A stretch of 64,000 nucleotides of DNA from Flavobacterium eburneipallidum (lineage in GTDB: Bacteria; Bacteroidota; Bacteroidia; Flavobacteriales; Flavobacteriaceae): the NCBI RefSeq assembly GCF_027111355.2, contig NZ_CP114291.2, positions 248,001 through 312,000 on the forward strand, read 5' to 3'. The translations under genes and the position numbers were made by a program. Numbering within the stretch: the first letter of the stretch is position 1; each line of letters begins with the position of its first letter. Below the pieces are notes generated by a model. The model made no database searches and was not told where the DNA came from. It saw only the letters and a list, made by a program, of their open reading frames with translations. This document shows positions 63,431 to 64,000 of the stretch, in pieces.

Positions 63431-63546
63431 AACAGTTGAATATCTTAATTTTTAATTTCTGAAATTTGGTGCAAAGGTACATTTTAAATTAATAACTAAA
63501 AGCAATAAATAACTTTTTTTGGCAGAATTGTTGTTTTAAAGCCAAA

Positions 63547-63945
63547 TCACTGCTTATTATTTAATATTCTGCCAGTTACAAATGTTTCTATTGCTAAAAA
63601 TAAGGCAAAAATAATAAAAAAATTAGCCTTTTCTATTTTCATATTGATGTTTCCGGAATGTATAATGGGCGATAAAACGGCATAAGACAAAGCCATTTTT
63701 ACAAAAGTTACCAACATAAATGTATAACCTACATAGTCTATATTTTTACTTTTGACCTTGATAAGAATAAGCAGAATAATTAGTGAACAAACGAAGAAAA
63801 AACCATCCACAACTTCAATTGGAAAATGAAAATTTTGGAATTTTGGATTGTTTTCATTCCAAATAAAAAACAATTTATGCCCCAAATAAACTACAATCGA
63901 AAGAAAGAAAACCTCAAGAATAGGTCGATATTTTTTTAAATTCAT
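63547..63945 (-). CDS. DUF6168-like membrane protein upstream of atpB
   Basis: The 132-residue protein has four predicted membrane helices (about 8-28, 42-62, 70-90 and 108-128) and little else. Small integral membrane proteins of this type, some related to AtpI, precede atpB in many Bacteroidota ATP synthase operons and may help assembly of the c-ring. The family name is a weak call. It lies 116 bp upstream of atpB and 7 bp after the next partial gene. Confidence 0.6.
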   Translation of the reverse strand: MNLKKYRPILEVFFLSIVVYLGHKLFFIWNENNPKFQNFHFPIEVVDGFFFVCSLIILLILIKVKSKNIDYVGYTFMLVTFVKMALSYAVLSPIIHSGNINMKIEKANFFIIFALFLAIETFVTGRILNNKQ

Positions 63946-63952
63946 TTTAATT

Positions 63953-64000
63953 TTAGGATGATTTATTAATGTCTTTCAGTTGACGATTCAGATTGTAAAA
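63953..64000 (-). CDS. 3' end of an AtpZ/AtpI-like gene (partial)
   Basis: The minus strand reads FYNLNRQLKDINKSS then a stop at 63953-63955. Only these 15 codons are in the window. Position at the head of the ATP synthase operon and the charged C-terminus suggest an AtpZ/AtpI-type assembly protein, but this is a guess from context. Confidence 0.4.
   Translation of the reverse strand, partial: FYNLNRQLKDINKSS

Overview
The window looks like chromosomal DNA of a Bacteroidota species, most likely Flavobacterium or a close Flavobacteriaceae relative. The evidence is AT-rich DNA, SusC/SusD pairs, type IX secretion (T9SS) C-terminal sorting domains, TAnnTTTG-type promoter motifs, lipoprotein-rich gene content, and an ATP synthase operon that lacks the beta and epsilon genes.

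Layout. (1) 1-5034, minus strand: a sugar-catabolic operon with a DeoR repressor, a fucose/arabinose-type isomerase, a split transketolase and a sugar-binding lipoprotein; the operon may continue past the window start. (2) 5251-35805: a large polysaccharide utilization locus (PUL) for beta-mannan, probably acetylated galactoglucomannan. The minus-strand arm runs SusC, SusD, TIG-domain glycan-binding lipoprotein, GH2, GH27, GH5_2, then a PL1 lyase with a T9SS tail. An AraC regulator follows. The plus-strand arm runs GH26, Na+ symporter, GH130, epimerase, tandem carbohydrate-binding-like protein, GH26 lipoprotein, GH5_7. A second minus-strand group (CE2-like esterase, sialate-O-acetylesterase-like esterase, GH3, aldo/keto reductase, YD-repeat-like protein) completes the locus. 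GH26 plus symporter plus GH130 plus epimerase reproduces the mannobiose 2-epimerase / mannosylglucose phosphorylase pathway known from Bacteroides fragilis. (3) 36332-39743: an ATP-grasp / alpha-E / transglutaminase operon of unknown product. (4) 39925-41179: a toxin-antitoxin pair whose toxin gene carries a nonsense codon, and a SUKH-like gene. (5) 41428-49534, minus strand: a cell-envelope block (EnvC-like protein, DUF4292 lipoprotein, TPR protein, sugar nucleotidyltransferase, dUTPase, flippase) interrupted by a Fic gene that has a striking palindrome array upstream. (6) 49796-52272: a beta-propeller lyase-like lipoprotein and a GH105 hydrolase. (7) 52345-57126: a TonB-dependent receptor and a T9SS beta-helix protein. 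(8) 57364-64000: ATP synthase genes atpB-E-F-H-A-G with two small paralogous lipoproteins and a relic of a second atpG 3' end.

How the genes work together. In the PUL, surface enzymes and esterases would open and deacetylate mannan, and SusC/D with the TIG lipoprotein would import oligosaccharides. Periplasmic GH26, GH27, GH2 and GH3 enzymes would trim them. Mannobiose would enter through the symporter, be epimerised to mannosylglucose and be phosphorolysed by GH130 to mannose-1-phosphate and glucose.

The strongest irregularities are: a toxin gene broken by one in-frame stop; displaced copies of the 3' ends of atpG and of the GH2 gene; the eight-half-site palindrome array upstream of fic; several families of short intergenic palindromes; and an EnvC-like protein whose LytM domain has lost zinc ligands. 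I found no RNA genes, CRISPR arrays or intact insertion sequences.
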